A stretch of DNA of 6,700 bases from Salaquimonas sp. (GTDB lineage Bacteria > Pseudomonadota > Alphaproteobacteria > Rhizobiales > Rhizobiaceae): assembly GCA_024639745.1 (NCBI GenBank), contig JAHEHW010000097.1:1-6700 (forward strand), written 5' to 3'. The position numbers and the translations under genes were made by a program. Shown piece by piece: positions 6,298 through 6,700 of this stretch. Positions within the stretch are counted from its first letter, which is position 1, and every line of letters starts with the position of its first letter. The notes under the pieces were generated by a model. It was not told where the DNA came from, made no database searches, and saw only the letters and a program-made list of their open reading frames with translations.

Positions 6298-6700
6298 GCC
6301 GTCGCCGCGTCTGTGGAAGGCAGCTTCGAAACATCGCGTTTTCGCAAGCTGGAAATGATCTCCGCCAGCACCGCAACCGCGATTTCCTGCGGATTCGCCG
6401 CCCCGATATCGAGACCAATCGGCGCGTGAATGCGATCAAGTTGCGCATCAGCAAGACCTTTTGCCCGAAGACGTTCTAACCGTTTGCCGTGCGTTTTTCG
6501 GCTGCCGAGAGCCCCGACATAAAAGCAGCCGACTTTCAATGCCTCGGCAATCGGATAATCATCGATCTTGGGATCATGCGTGACGGCGCAAAGGGCCGTA
6601 TAAGGATCAAGATCGTCCCTTTGCAGGACCTCTTCAGGCCAATCGGCAACCAGCTTTACATCGCCAAACCTGTCCTCGCTGGCAAACGCAGTGCGCGGGT
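6294..6700 (-). CDS. xdhC: XdhC-family molybdenum cofactor chaperone, N-terminus off the window
   Basis: The last 134 codons of the gene are visible; it continues past the right edge. The fragment is the C-terminal Rossmann-like domain of the XdhC/CoxF family: it opens with PRTAFASEDRF, then YTALCAVTHDPKIDDYPIAEAL, CFYVGALGSRKTHGKRLERL, and IHAPIGLDIGAANPQEIAVAVLAEII near the end. XdhC-type proteins bind molybdenum cofactor, protect it during sulfuration and deliver it to xanthine dehydrogenase-like enzymes. The CxxC-bearing N-terminal domain of this family would lie outside the window. The stop overlaps the start of the downstream fusion gene as ATGA, so both are probably one operon for molybdenum hydroxylase maturation. 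A TTG at 6539 is an internal Leu codon, not a start, because homology continues upstream to the edge. Confidence 0.93.
   Translation of the reverse strand, partial: PRTAFASEDRFGDVKLVADWPEEVLQRDDLDPYTALCAVTHDPKIDDYPIAEALKVGCFYVGALGSRKTHGKRLERLRAKGLADAQLDRIHAPIGLDIGAANPQEIAVAVLAEIISSLRKRDVSKLPSTDAATA

Noticed and set aside
6294..6539. Reading the XdhC-like gene as an 81-residue protein starting at 6539
   Set aside because: The codon there is TTG and family sequence (HDPKIDDYPIAEA and further upstream) continues in frame to the window edge, so the gene is simply cut by the edge.
1..6700. Mobile elements, CRISPR arrays, tRNA/rRNA genes, toxin-antitoxin or defence genes
   Set aside because: I looked on both strands and saw no transposase, direct-repeat array, terminal inverted repeats or structured RNA signature; the genes are conserved housekeeping types with tight spacing.

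Overview
The window reads as ordinary chromosomal DNA of an alphaproteobacterium, most likely of the Hyphomicrobiales (rhizobial) lineage. That inference rests on the protein flavour: a methionine aminopeptidase with the N-terminal extension seen in rhizobia, a MoeA-like/MocA-like fusion next to XdhC, and an sfsA-map-radC gene order. Base composition is moderate (a little over 50% G+C by eye) and no mobile element, CRISPR array, tRNA or rRNA was seen. The lineage call is from recalled family features, not from a search.

Layout. Positions 1-1786 (minus) hold most of an MMPL/RND-type membrane transporter whose C-terminal part lies off the left edge. Positions 1787-2137 are a divergent intergenic region of about 350 bp with weak promoter-like hexamers and one low-confidence small ORF that ends exactly at the transporter start codon. 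Positions 2138-4663 (plus) form a tight three-gene cluster with gaps of 17 and 28 bp: sfsA (nuclease-like SfsA), map (type I methionine aminopeptidase with all metal ligands intact) and a radC-family gene. Only 14 bp separate this cluster from a convergent minus-strand pair: a molybdopterin-binding/MocA-like fusion (4678-6297) and, upstream of it and overlapping by ATGA, an XdhC-family gene truncated by the right edge (6294-6700).

How the genes work together. The right-hand pair fits maturation of molybdenum hydroxylases (xanthine/CO dehydrogenase type): XdhC-like proteins bind and insert the cofactor, and the fusion would bind molybdopterin and attach a nucleotide, probably cytidine because it has an LAAG loop. 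The left transporter probably exports a lipid or hydrophobic substrate and has no visible link to its neighbours.

The most unusual element is the radC gene. Its JAB/MPN metal motif, HNHPSGDP in canonical RadC, reads NNYPSGDP here, so both metal-binding histidines are gone. In addition, a complete four-cysteine DUF2256 zinc-binding module follows in frame after the point where RadC proteins normally end. The fused module begins at an in-frame ATG, and a TGA sits one frame away exactly at the expected RadC C-terminus. A fusion by a one-base deletion, or a sequencing indel, is therefore plausible.
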